Of a stretch of 38,166 bases of DNA, positions 7,257 to 15,264 are shown piece by piece. Under the pieces are notes generated by a model. The model saw only the letters and a program-made list of their open reading frames with translations, was not told the origin of the DNA and did not search any database. Position numbers and translations under genes: made by a program. Source of the DNA: an uncultured Oscillospiraceae bacterium (GTDB lineage: Bacteria; Bacillota; Clostridia; Oscillospirales; Acutalibacteraceae); the NCBI GenBank assembly GCA_910588935.1, contig CAJUSM010000023.1, forward strand, positions 1 to 38,166, in the 5' to 3' direction. Within the stretch, counting starts at the first letter, position 1. The number at the start of each line of letters is the position of its first letter.

Positions 7257-8948
7257 ATGAAATTTTCCCAAATGCCCTATAACCGCCCTGATACTCAGGC
7301 TGTTTTTCAGGAGATGGACCGCTTAACCGAAAAGGTAGCTGCCGCGGCGTCTGCCCAAGACCAGCTGGACGCCTACTACCAAATGGATAAGCTTACCTCC
7401 CACTTTTTTACCCAGGCCTCCATCTGCTCTGTACGCCATACAGTAGACACCCGAGACGCTTTTTATGAGGCAGAGCATGAATTTATCAACCAGCAGTATC
7501 CCCTGCTGGACGAAAAGCGCCAGGCCTTTCACCGGGCCTTGGCCCAGTCTCCGTTCCGGCCCCAGCTGGAAGAGGCCTTAGGTTCCCTGGTGTTTACCAA
7601 TATTGAAATCGAGCTGAAATCCTTCTCCCCCGAAATTGTGCCACTTATGCAGGAGGAAAACCGCCTGACCACGGAATATGAAAAGCTTTACGCCAGCGCC
7701 CAAATCCCCTTTATGGGCAAAACCGTTACTGTTGCCCAGCTGGGCCCCTACAAGCAGGACCTGGACCGCAATGTGCGCAAGGCGGCCATAGAGGCGGAGG
7801 GCGGATTTTTTGACCAGCATCAGGCAGAGTTTGACGATCTGTTCGACAAGCTGGTAAAAAATCGCACCGAGCAGGCCAAAAAGCTGGGCTTTGAAAACTA
7901 TGTGCCCTTGGGCTTTCTCCGCATGGGCCGGAACTGCTACACCCCAGAGGAGCTTTCTGGTTTCCGGGACCAGGTGGTCCGAGATTTGGTGCCCATCACC
8001 GTAAAGGTAAAGGAGCGGCAGGCCCAGCGCTTGGGCATCTCGGACTTTAAGTTTTACGATAACGCCCTTATGTTCCGGGGTGGCTCTGCCAAGCCCCAGG
8101 GAACCCCTGAGGAGATTATGGCAGCCGGACGAAAAATGTACCACGAGCTCTCTGAGGAAACCAAAGAATTTATCGATGTAATGATGGACAACGAGCTCTT
8201 TGACGTGCTGGCCAAGGAGGGCAAGGCCCCTGGCGGGTACTGCACCAGCCTGCCTGATTACAAATATGCTTTTATCTTCTCCAACTTTAACGGCACATCT
8301 GGGGATGTAGACGTTTTAACCCATGAGGCGGGCCATGCCTTTGCCGACCATATTGCCAGCCATACCATCACAATTCCTGGCCTGCGTTTTCCCACCATGG
8401 AGGCTGCGGAAACCCACTCTATGAGCATGGAGTTCCTCACTGCCCCCTGGCACCACCTGTTCTTCGGCCCTATGACGGATCAATATGAACTCTCCCACGC
8501 TGAAGACGCCCTGAGCTTTATCCCTTACGGCTGCCTGGTGGATCATTTTCAGCATGAAATTTATTCCCACCCGGAGATGACTCCCCAGGAACGCAATGAA
8601 ACCTGGGCCCGGCTGGAAAAAAGGTACAGGCCTTACATGGACTTTGAGGGCATTCCCTTTTATGGCCGGGGCGCAGGCTGGCAGCGGCAAATGCATATTT
8701 ATGAAAGCCCCTTCTACTATATCGACTACTGCCTGGCACAAGTGATGTCTTTGCAGTTTTTCGCCCTTTCCCTAGAAAACCGGGAGGAGGCCTGGAAAAA
8801 GTACATGGCCTTTGTCCGGTTGGGCGGCACCAAAACCTTTATCGAGCTGGCCCACGCGGTAGGGCTGCGCTCCCCCCTAGACCAGGGCTGTGTAAAGGAT
8901 GTCTGCCAAAAGACCTATGAATGGACCCAGGCCCATTTGGTAGACTGA
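7257..8948 (+). CDS. pepF: M3-family oligoendopeptidase (PepF type)
   Basis: A 563-residue zinc metallopeptidase of family M3, close to the usual length of clostridial oligoendopeptidase F. The zinc site HEAGH is at residues 356-360; the third ligand is probably Glu385 in EAAETHSMSMEF, 25 residues further on. The sequence GRGAGWQRQMHIYESPFYYIDYCLAQ near the C-terminus is also typical of this group. No signal peptide is present, so it should hydrolyse short peptides in the cytoplasm as part of peptide nutrition and turnover. The start has AAGGAG and its own consensus promoter. It is a single-gene unit between divergent GH172 and convergent trpB. Assignment to PepF rather than another M3 subgroup is fairly sure but not absolute. 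Confidence 0.93.
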   Translation: MKFSQMPYNRPDTQAVFQEMDRLTEKVAAAASAQDQLDAYYQMDKLTSHFFTQASICSVRHTVDTRDAFYEAEHEFINQQYPLLDEKRQAFHRALAQSPFRPQLEEALGSLVFTNIEIELKSFSPEIVPLMQEENRLTTEYEKLYASAQIPFMGKTVTVAQLGPYKQDLDRNVRKAAIEAEGGFFDQHQAEFDDLFDKLVKNRTEQAKKLGFENYVPLGFLRMGRNCYTPEELSGFRDQVVRDLVPITVKVKERQAQRLGISDFKFYDNALMFRGGSAKPQGTPEEIMAAGRKMYHELSEETKEFIDVMMDNELFDVLAKEGKAPGGYCTSLPDYKYAFIFSNFNGTSGDVDVLTHEAGHAFADHIASHTITIPGLRFPTMEAAETHSMSMEFLTAPWHHLFFGPMTDQYELSHAEDALSFIPYGCLVDHFQHEIYSHPEMTPQERNETWARLEKRYRPYMDFEGIPFYGRGAGWQRQMHIYESPFYYIDYCLAQVMSLQFFALSLENREEAWKKYMAFVRLGGTKTFIELAHAVGLRSPLDQGCVKDVCQKTYEWTQAHLVD

Positions 8949-9139
8949 GAATCTGTATTTACGGCCTATTCTATTGGTCCATTTTCCCCATTCCACAAAC
9001 GCGGGGAGTCTCTCCTTTATGTTAACGATTTAGAAGCAGCCAACAAGGGCATGGATTTTTAGGGCTGTATTACAAAGCTTTCGTTTGATTCTATAATGGG
9101 GGGCTCCCCTGGCTCGGCTGGGTTAGAGAAATAGAATAG

Positions 9140-9172
9140 GAAAATCGGCCCCCTTTGGAGAGGCCGATTTTC
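9140..9172. terminator. Bidirectional terminator between pepF and trpB
   Basis: Arms GAAAATCGGCC and GGCCGATTTTC (11 bp) with an 11-nt loop lie 10 bp past the trpB stop. T-rich ends exist on both strands, so it probably serves trpB (minus) and anything reading from the plus strand. Confidence 0.75.
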
Positions 9173-9181
9173 TTTATGGCT

Positions 9182-10552
9182 TTATACTTTAGGCAGCTTT
9201 GCCAAAGAGGCCGCGATATCCTGGTCGGTGGGAACGGTATTGGTCATAATCCCTTCGTGGAACTTTTGGTAGGCAGCCAGGTCAAAATAGCCGGTGCCTG
9301 TTAGGCCGAAGAGGATGGTTTTCTCCTCCCCTGTCTCTTTACAGCGCATGGCCTCGTTTACAGCGGTCAGAATGGCGTGGCTGCTCTCTGGGGCGGGAAG
9401 GATCCCCTCGATGCGGGCAAAATCCTCTGCCGCCTGGAACACATCGGTTTGCTTTACCGAAACCGCCTCCATATGTCCGTCATCGTAAAGCTGGCTAAGC
9501 ACGCTGCTCATGCCGTGGAAACGCAGGCCCCCGGCATGGTCGGCAGAGGGCATAAAGCTGCTGCCCAAAGTGTACATTTTGGCCAGGGGGCAAACCTTGC
9601 CTGTGTCGCAAAAATCATAACGGTATTCGCCCCGGGTAAAGGAGGGGCAAGAGGCGGGCTCTACAGCAATGATCCGGTAATCCGCCTCGCCCCGGAGCTT
9701 TTCACCCATAAAGGGAGCAATGAGCCCTCCCAAATTACTGCCGCCCCCGGCGCAGCCAATAATGATATCCGGCTTTACGCCGTATTTTTCCATAGCCGCC
9801 TTCGTTTCCAGGCCAATTACCGACTGATGGAGCATAACCTGGCTGAGCACGCTGCCCAATACATACCGGTAGCCAGGCATTGAGGTGGCGGCCTCTACCG
9901 CCTCGCTGATGGCGCAGCCCAAAGACCCGCCGGTGCCGGGGAACTCTGCCAGAATTTTTCTGCCCACCTGGGTAGTGTCTGAAGGAGAGGGGGTTACATT
10001 GGCTCCGTAAACCTTCATAACCTCCCGGCGGAAGGGCTTCTGCTCGTAAGAGCATTTTACCATGTACACCTTGCAGTCTAGGCCCAAGTAAGAACAGGCC
10101 ATAGAGAGGGCTGTTCCCCACTGGCCAGCCCCGGTCTCAGTGGTAACCCCCTTTAGCCCCTGCTGCTTGGCATAGTAAGCCTGGGCAATGGCAGAGTTCA
10201 GCTTGTGGGAGCCAGAGGTGTTGTTGCCCTCAAACTTATAGTAGATTTTAGCGGGGGTACCCAGCTTTTGCTCCAGGCAGTAGGCCCGCACCAAAGGGGA
10301 GGGACGGTACATCTTGTAAAAATCCCGGATTTCCCTAGGGATCTCAAAGAAGGGTGTGGTATCGTCCAGCTCTTGCTTTACCAGCTCGTTGCAGAACACC
10401 TCGCCCAGCTCCTGGGCTGTCATGGGCTCTAGGGTTCCGGGATTTAGCAAAGGGGCGGGCTTATTTTTCATATCCGCCCGCAGATTGTACCATGCCTTGG
10501 GCATCTCGCTTTCGTCCAGATAAATCTTGTAGGGGATTTTGTTCTCGCTCAT
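9182..10552 (-). CDS. trpB: Tryptophan synthase beta chain, TrpB2 type
   Basis: A PLP-dependent enzyme of about 456 residues, longer than the roughly 400 of ordinary TrpB, as expected for TrpB2. It joins indole and serine to make tryptophan. The PLP lysine lies in FEGNNTSGSHKLNSA; the cofactor phosphate loop is GCAGGGSNLGG; ETGAGQWGTALS and the GYRYVLGSVLSQVMLHQ region are typical of the TrpB2 branch. No trpA or other trp gene is adjacent, which fits a stand-alone enzyme salvaging indole. The expression control is plain: a tryptophan-specific T-box leader with its own consensus promoter lies upstream. Two start codons are possible, 10558 and 10552; I prefer 10552 because the family N-terminus begins near SENKIPYKIYL. 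Confidence 0.92.
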   Translation of the reverse strand: MSENKIPYKIYLDESEMPKAWYNLRADMKNKPAPLLNPGTLEPMTAQELGEVFCNELVKQELDDTTPFFEIPREIRDFYKMYRPSPLVRAYCLEQKLGTPAKIYYKFEGNNTSGSHKLNSAIAQAYYAKQQGLKGVTTETGAGQWGTALSMACSYLGLDCKVYMVKCSYEQKPFRREVMKVYGANVTPSPSDTTQVGRKILAEFPGTGGSLGCAISEAVEAATSMPGYRYVLGSVLSQVMLHQSVIGLETKAAMEKYGVKPDIIIGCAGGGSNLGGLIAPFMGEKLRGEADYRIIAVEPASCPSFTRGEYRYDFCDTGKVCPLAKMYTLGSSFMPSADHAGGLRFHGMSSVLSQLYDDGHMEAVSVKQTDVFQAAEDFARIEGILPAPESSHAILTAVNEAMRCKETGEEKTILFGLTGTGYFDLAAYQKFHEGIMTNTVPTDQDIAASLAKLPKV

Positions 10553-10604
10553 AGTCATTGGTTCCTTTCTCATAGAATTCTATTTTTCGCCTGCCGGCGG
10601 AACA

Positions 10605-10919
10605 CAAAAAATCCCTGTCCCGGCAGAAACTGCTGGGACAGGGATAGAAGGCATGCTTCTTCTCTGCGGTGCCACCCGGCTTGACGCTGTAGCGTCCACT
10701 CAGCGCGTACCAACATACGCCGGCTTTGGTAACGGAGTGCCGCTCCGGCTCGCCTATTCGGCCAAGAAAAGCCGCCGCTTAGCGCCGCGCCAATCCCCAT
10801 TGCCTTTCGGGTCGCCCTCAAAAGCCCATTCCTCCGGGGACCTACTGCCGCGCTTCCACCACCGGCGGCTCTCTGGATGCAGGCTTGCCTGGAGTACTTG
10901 CTCTTTCTCATCGGTTATG
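10605..10919 (-). promoter_or_regulatory. Tryptophan-specific T-box riboswitch leader
   Basis: The minus-strand leader of trpB has a canonical T-box element GGGTGGCACCGC at 10666-10677, Stem I features (AGAGAGCC...GGTGGAAGC...GGCAG), and a specifier loop reading GGAATGGGCTTTTGAGG, in which UGG at 10826-10828 is the tryptophan codon. It ends in a terminator hairpin (10611-10621 with 10635-10645, arm ATCCCTGTCCC) followed by six T's. Uncharged tRNA-Trp should pair with UGG and with the T-box bulge, favouring the antiterminator and trpB expression when tryptophan is scarce. The element identity is certain by eye; the specifier assignment is strong. Confidence 0.95.
10606..10645 (-). terminator. 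T-box intrinsic terminator
   Basis: Eleven-base arms ATCCCTGTCCC and GGGACAGGGAT surround a 13-nt loop and are followed by a T-run on the minus strand. It overlaps the 3' side of the antiterminator, as in all transcriptional T-boxes. Confidence 0.93.
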
Positions 10920-10924
10920 TGGCT

Positions 10925-10953
10925 ATTATAGCGGGAGAACAGGGGTTTGTCAA
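10925..10953 (-). promoter_or_regulatory. Consensus promoter of the T-box/trpB transcript
   Basis: On the minus strand TTGACA (10948-10953), a 17-nt spacer and TATAAT (10925-10930) match the sigma-A consensus exactly. Transcription should start near 10918, just before Stem I. Confidence 0.93.
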
Positions 10954-11056
10954 TAGTTTTTTGCAAGGCAGAACGAAAAATTTGCAAAAACATCGGTTTG
11001 CTCCTAGAGAAAACCTCCAGGCCCTGTATGTCCCAGGCAATGAAATCATTATTCTT

Positions 11057-11812
11057 TTACGGTTCTTCTTTGCCCTGCCCCAGCTCCTGAGGCTCCCTGT
11101 TTACCGCCTTTGTTACGGTTCGGGTGGTTCCGCCGGAGACATAGGTGCGGCCGCACTCTGGGCAGATATCCGTATGCAGGGTCACGGTTTGGCTTACTAC
11201 CTTTCGCCCCTCTCGCTGGGCCTTGGCCTGCTCGTGGTATACATGCTCCAGCTCATGGCCCCGCACAGCGGCAGGGGCCACATCCGGGTCAATATTGGTG
11301 GGAGACTGGTAGGAAACGCTAATATCATCCGAGCCATCCTGGTATTTGCGCTCCTCGCAGGTTTGGCAGCGGCCCTCTTCTGCCGCCTGCTGCGCGCCCT
11401 CCGCGCCCAAAGATTCCTGAATTTCTACCCCTTCAGGATCCTGAGCTGAGGCCTCTCTGTCTCCCGGATACTGTACCCGCATCCGGGCAGCCAGCTCCTT
11501 GGGGTCCTGGGCCAGAGCCCCCCAGTCCATGCCGGCAAAGCGCCGGGCAAAATCTTGAGAAAGCGGGGTGTCCTGCCGGACAGCCGCCTGGGGAGAGTAG
11601 CTTACCCGGGACCTTGCCGCCTGTTCCGCGGGATAGGCCGTAGACATTAGGGGAGCAAATATGCCCGCTTGCCGGGAAACGCCTGCCGCCACAGGAGCCA
11701 CCGGGCGCACAGGCGTAACCGGCGTAACCGGCAGCTGAGGCATTGCCCGCCTTTGTGCCGCAAAAATTGGACTATAGTGGGAAATATTTCCAATATTCAT
11801 GATACTTGGCAT
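11057..11812 (-). CDS. SprA-related putative metalloprotease
   Basis: A 251-residue protein resembling a conserved family annotated as SprA-related or putative metalloprotease. Residues 1-140 are proline/alanine-rich and poorly structured, with PVTPVTPVRPVAPV. Residues 149-152 form one CxxC pair (CQTCEERKYQDGSDD). HELEH at 186-190 is an HExxH zinc-type motif. A second pair CPECGRTYVSGG begins at 217, and the tail is acidic and probably disordered. The two CxxC pairs may bind a structural zinc. No signal peptide or membrane helix is visible. The start at 11812 has TAGGAG upstream, and a promoter lies 122-160 bp before it. The gene is alone, between the trpB leader and the chemoreceptor. Substrate and role are unknown. 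Confidence 0.65.
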   Translation of the reverse strand: MPSIMNIGNISHYSPIFAAQRRAMPQLPVTPVTPVRPVAPVAAGVSRQAGIFAPLMSTAYPAEQAARSRVSYSPQAAVRQDTPLSQDFARRFAGMDWGALAQDPKELAARMRVQYPGDREASAQDPEGVEIQESLGAEGAQQAAEEGRCQTCEERKYQDGSDDISVSYQSPTNIDPDVAPAAVRGHELEHVYHEQAKAQREGRKVVSQTVTLHTDICPECGRTYVSGGTTRTVTKAVNREPQELGQGKEEP

Positions 11813-11940
11813 AATGATTGTCTCCTACCCTTCAGAGGTAATTTGTAAATACCGCATTACAAAATCCACATCAAGTTTTGTCTGGGCCTTTTACTGGCCA
11901 GGGAAACTTTGTGAGAACAAATATGGCGTTTTCTAAAAAT

Positions 11941-11969
11941 ATTATACCCAATTTTTTCAAAAAACACAA
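11941..11969 (-). promoter_or_regulatory. Candidate promoter of the SprA-related gene
   Basis: Minus-strand TTGTGT (11964-11969) and TATAAT (11941-11946) are 17 nt apart. The -10 is perfect. It lies just after the chemoreceptor stop codon and leaves a 5' leader of about 120 nt. Confidence 0.65.
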
Positions 11970-11975
11970 GGCAAA

Positions 11976-13562
11976 TTAGAGATTTGCCAAAGCCTCCATC
12001 TGTTTTTGGAGCTCTCCTACAATCTCCTGGTTAATGGACATCTCCTTGGTGATCCCCTCCATATCCTCCACCAGGCTACGGGTACTGCCCGCAGCGCCAT
12101 TGACCCCAGAGGCGGCCCCATCTATGGCCTCGGAAATATTGGAGATTGCCCCTGCAATTTCATCCATAGCCACGCGAAGGCGCTCTACCTGGCTGTGGAA
12201 CGCCTCAATACTGTCCTCTACATAGATAGCGTCATCCCGGTACTGCTGGCCAGACCGAACCGACTGCTCGAACTGCCCAAACACATTGTTGTTTAGGTAC
12301 TCTATCAGCTCCTTTGCACTGCCGGTCAAGTACTCCATGGCTCCAGTTACCACACCGCTGACCTCTTGAATATGACCGGCGGTTACCGCGCAGGAATCTG
12401 CCAAGGCGCGAACCTCCCGGGCCACTACAGCAAAGCCCTCTCCAGCCTTGCCGGCCCGGGCTGCCTCGATAGAGGCGTTTACGGCAATCAGATCTGTTGA
12501 AGAGGAAATAGAGAGAATGTCCTTGGTCAGGCTGTTGATCTGGTCCACGCTCCGGCTTTTTTCTATGGCCTGGTTGAGCTTAACCATAATCTCACCTGTA
12601 CGGGACCGGACCGACTCCATGTTGGTACGGGCTCCCGCTTCTACCTTCTCTGCCCTGCCCCGCATATCGATAGAATAGGCCGCAATGGCCGCGCACTCCT
12701 CTGCCATTATGTTGGCGTCGCTCTGGGTGGCGGAGGCATTGCTTCGAATAGCGCTTGTACTGCTGGCGATCTCCTCTAGAGCCGCGGAAAGCTGGGCGGT
12801 TAGGCTGGAAAGGTCCTGAGCGCTGGCACTAGAGTTCTGTGTCCGGCCCCGCACATCCCCCACCACGCCGCCAATGCGCTGAGAGCTGTCCTGCAGGGTG
12901 GCCGTTACCTCCCGTATGGGAGAGATTACATACTTTTTTACCATGCGGAACGCCGCGGCAACCAGAAAAATCCCAATGGTAAGGGTAGCCGCGCTGATGA
13001 GCAGTGAAGATATGTATACCACAAAAAGATGGTCCCGGGCTGTGTCCGCCTGGGTACTCACTGCCTGATAAAGGCTGTCAATCTTTCCCTCTACCGCGGT
13101 GCTGTATACGGCCACGTCTCCATTGGCCACTGCATAGGCCTCCTGGGTTTTGCTGTCTGCGCTGGCACACACCAAGCGCACCAGAGAGTGCTTAAATTCC
13201 TGGTAATCGGTAAGCAGCCCCTGGTAGGTCTCCTCCTCGGCCTGAGGCACCAAGGGGTGGTATGCCTCCAGCTGCCCGTCCAGCTCCGCCTCTTCCTCTT
13301 TTATCTGCTGCACCAGCTGGATCATGGTACTATGATCTGCCGCCACAATATGAGACAGCGCCAACCGGTGGAGGTCCATTAGAGAGCGCCTCATTTCCTC
13401 CAGCCTTGTCTCGCTGACCATATATTTGTCCACAATGGTCCCCGCATTGGCGTTTACATTATTTACGCTGAATACAGCCAAAATATTGGAAAGCAGGGTT
13501 ACCACCCCCAGCAAAAGAATGGGCAGGTTAAGCCGCTGCTGAAGTGTCAGCTTGCCTTTCAT
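11976..13562 (-). CDS. Methyl-accepting chemotaxis protein
   Basis: A 528-residue chemoreceptor. A first membrane helix spans about residues 13-33, an external helical domain of the four-helix-bundle type runs to about 180, and a second membrane helix covers about 183-207. A short HAMP-like linker (ISPIREVTATL) follows, then a long coiled-coil signalling domain. The hairpin tip reads STDLIAVNASIEAARAG, then EGFAVVAREVRALAD, the conserved CheA/CheW contact region. The start has GGAGGG with 7-nt spacing. It lies 31 bp after a sugar-binding lipoprotein in the same direction and appears co-transcribed with it. The external domain is small, so ligand sensing may go through the binding protein. No other chemotaxis or flagellar gene is in the window. 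Confidence 0.92.
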   Translation of the reverse strand: MKGKLTLQQRLNLPILLLGVVTLLSNILAVFSVNNVNANAGTIVDKYMVSETRLEEMRRSLMDLHRLALSHIVAADHSTMIQLVQQIKEEEAELDGQLEAYHPLVPQAEEETYQGLLTDYQEFKHSLVRLVCASADSKTQEAYAVANGDVAVYSTAVEGKIDSLYQAVSTQADTARDHLFVVYISSLLISAATLTIGIFLVAAAFRMVKKYVISPIREVTATLQDSSQRIGGVVGDVRGRTQNSSASAQDLSSLTAQLSAALEEIASSTSAIRSNASATQSDANIMAEECAAIAAYSIDMRGRAEKVEAGARTNMESVRSRTGEIMVKLNQAIEKSRSVDQINSLTKDILSISSSTDLIAVNASIEAARAGKAGEGFAVVAREVRALADSCAVTAGHIQEVSGVVTGAMEYLTGSAKELIEYLNNNVFGQFEQSVRSGQQYRDDAIYVEDSIEAFHSQVERLRVAMDEIAGAISNISEAIDGAASGVNGAAGSTRSLVEDMEGITKEMSINQEIVGELQKQMEALANL

Positions 13563-13593
13563 AAGATTTCCCTCCGATTGTTCTGAAATATTC

Positions 13594-14826
13594 CTACCGG
13601 GCCGCAACGCCCTCTGCCATCCGGTCCAGCTGCTCCTGAAGAGAAGCGCCAGAAGGGTTGCCCTGGGCCATGCTGGCGGCAAACTCTTCCACTGGGCCCC
13701 AGAACTTTCCGCCTACCCGCTGCAGCTGGGAAAACTCAGACTGGGCCAGCAGCGCCGCAATGGCAGGGGAGTCTTGAACCTGAGAGGATGCGGCGGCGTT
13801 CTTATTAGAGGGTCCTTGGCCCCGAACCTCAAACCGGCGGGCCTGGTTTTTCTCGTTGGTAATCCATTCTGCCAGTCGGGCCGCCCAGTCTGGGTGCTCT
13901 GAGTAGGCGTTAACCCCAATTAGCTTGCAGCCAGAGAAAGAGGCCATTTGTACCTCCTGCCCGCCGCAGGTGAAAGCAGGCAGCTTGGCGGCCCCGGTAT
14001 TTTCACCCCAAGCTTCCTCTACCGCCACGGCGTTCCACACGCCGCTGACGCCGGCAATCACCGATCCATCCTGTACCCCGGCCAAAAAATCCGTATCCGT
14101 CCGGTTGGAAAAGCCAGGACTCGCGGCAATATCCAGCATAGCCTGGGCCACCTCTGTGCCTGGAATAGAGTTCTCGGCGCTGTTCCAGGTGCAAAAATTG
14201 GTAATGCCATCTGGGTTTAGCCCCACTTCCAGGCCGGTATTGCCAAAAAACGCGTACACATACCAGGCGGAGGACCAGTCCATGGCCACCTTACCCCCGG
14301 CCTTTGCCGCTACATCTACCATACGGTTTAAGCTTTGTATGTCTTCTTCAGAAAAATAGGCCTTATTATAATAGAGAAAATAGCCGTTATCAGCGGTAAG
14401 GGGATAGGCATACAGCGTGCCATCCACACTGGCCGCCTCCACTGCCGCGGGAAGATTGGCCTGCCGTATGGCTTCCGGGTCGGCAATGGGGTCTAAAGCG
14501 CCGGCAGCGGCTAAGGCTGCTACCTGGTCGTCCGCAAAGGCAAACACGTCTGGGCCGCTCTCCAAATCGCCCAGCACCCCGTCCTTACAGTTCGATTCGC
14601 TTTGGGCCTGAAGAGTAAACTGAAACTCGGCCTGGCCGGCGTATTGCTTTTGGAAGGAGTCCAATATTTCCTGAAGCAGGGCTTGGTCCTCCTCCGCGCC
14701 CCACACCGTAAGGGCCACAGACTGCTTCCCGGCTTCGGGCTCTGTTGCCGGGGGTTCCTGGCTTTTACAGGCAGAAAGCAAAAAAAATACGCCTGCCAGC
14801 AGCAAAAGAAAACGTTTTCGTTCCAT
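13594..14826 (-). CDS. Extracellular sugar-binding lipoprotein (ABC solute-binding protein family 1)
   Basis: A 410-residue lipoprotein with a type II signal peptide (positively charged MERKR, hydrophobic core, lipobox LSAC with Cys20). The mature part resembles maltose-type solute-binding proteins: TVWGAEEDQALLQEILDSF near the N-terminus, GPDVFAFADDQVAALAAAGAL near 90-110, and YAYPLTADNGYFLYYNKAYFSEED near 158-181. It should bind an oligosaccharide at the outer surface. No ABC permease follows; the next gene, 31 bp downstream, is a chemoreceptor. The ribosome binding site AAAGG is about 12 nt from the ATG, longer than usual. Its leader contains the two 72-bp repeats at 14876-15055. The ligand cannot be told from sequence. 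Confidence 0.88.
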   Translation of the reverse strand: MERKRFLLLLAGVFFLLSACKSQEPPATEPEAGKQSVALTVWGAEEDQALLQEILDSFQKQYAGQAEFQFTLQAQSESNCKDGVLGDLESGPDVFAFADDQVAALAAAGALDPIADPEAIRQANLPAAVEAASVDGTLYAYPLTADNGYFLYYNKAYFSEEDIQSLNRMVDVAAKAGGKVAMDWSSAWYVYAFFGNTGLEVGLNPDGITNFCTWNSAENSIPGTEVAQAMLDIAASPGFSNRTDTDFLAGVQDGSVIAGVSGVWNAVAVEEAWGENTGAAKLPAFTCGGQEVQMASFSGCKLIGVNAYSEHPDWAARLAEWITNEKNQARRFEVRGQGPSNKNAAASSQVQDSPAIAALLAQSEFSQLQRVGGKFWGPVEEFAASMAQGNPSGASLQEQLDRMAEGVAAR

Positions 14827-14875
14827 AACTGTATCATGCCTTTCTAAATAAGTTCCAGAACATTACTAAAATATA

Positions 14876-15055
14876 AATCCGATTGGAGTTTGACGGTACT
14901 TTTGCGCAGCAAAAGGCGGCCGCTTTGCGGACGAGGAAAACTCCCTGAGTACAAAAGCTTGCTTTTGTACCTTTTATTTTTTCAATCCGATTGGAGTTTG
15001 ACGGTACTTTTGCGCAGCAAAAGGCGGCCGCTTTGCGGACGAGGGAAACTCCCTG
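14876..15055. repeat. Tandem pair of 72-bp structured repeats, period 108 bp
   Basis: Copy A is 14876-14947 and copy B 14984-15055; they differ at one base (A14937 versus G15045). Each starts AATCCGATTGGAGTTTGACG and contains CTTTTGCGCAGCAAAAG, a 6-bp-arm hairpin, and a GGAGTTT...AAACTCC pair that could close the unit. Each is followed by a different spacer that is itself an inverted repeat: GTACAAAAGC/GCTTTTGTAC at 14949-14970 and CTTACAAAAGC/TTTTTGTAAG at 15056-15079. The spacers vary in sequence yet keep pairing, which suggests the structure matters. The pair occupies the leader of the binding-protein gene on the minus strand. A long open frame across it is a repeat artefact. Confidence 0.85.
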
Positions 15056-15080
15056 CTTACAAAAGCTTGTTTTTGTAAGC

Positions 15081-15089
15081 ATTATATCA
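15081..15089 (-). promoter_or_regulatory. Extended -10 promoter for the binding-protein/chemoreceptor operon
   Basis: The minus strand reads TGaTATAAT with a perfect -10 at 15081-15086 and no clear -35. Transcription from it would start near 15074 and run through both 72-bp repeats before the lipoprotein gene. Confidence 0.5.
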
Positions 15090-15115
15090 TTTTTTACAAA
15101 AAGCGCTAGCTCGGG

Positions 15116-15144
15116 TAGAAATTTTAAGGCTTTCGTGGTACAAT
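15116..15144 (+). promoter_or_regulatory. Candidate promoter of the GH2-eda-uxaC operon
   Basis: TAGAAA (15116-15121), a 17-nt spacer and TACAAT (15139-15144) form a moderate promoter about 120 bp before the GH2 start. Confidence 0.5.
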
Positions 15145-15167
15145 TGACATAGGCATTTTCATGGCTA

Positions 15168-15180
15168 GGAAACGGTTTCC
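15168..15180. promoter_or_regulatory. Palindromic operator candidate downstream of the GH2 promoter
   Basis: GGAAAC-g-GTTTCC is a perfect 13-bp palindrome about 24 bp beyond the candidate -10 box. Its place and form suit a repressor site, for example of a LacI- or GntR-type sugar regulator. No regulator gene is adjacent. Confidence 0.4.
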
Positions 15181-15264
15181 CTGCCGCTTTCCACCTCTCT
15201 GTCCTTTTTTGCCCGCAGTCTCTGAGTATTTCTATCATTACAAATAACAACAAGGAGGAAAATC

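Noticed and set aside
14876..15079. CRISPR-like array
   Set aside because: Only two repeats, 72 bp long, with palindromic 36-bp spacers and no cas genes nearby.
14834..15253. 139-residue open frame with an internal repeated block (KAAAFCCAKVPSNSNRI)
   Set aside because: The repeated residues are just the two 72-bp repeats read in frame. There is no good ribosome binding site, and the sequence is better explained as structured non-coding leader.
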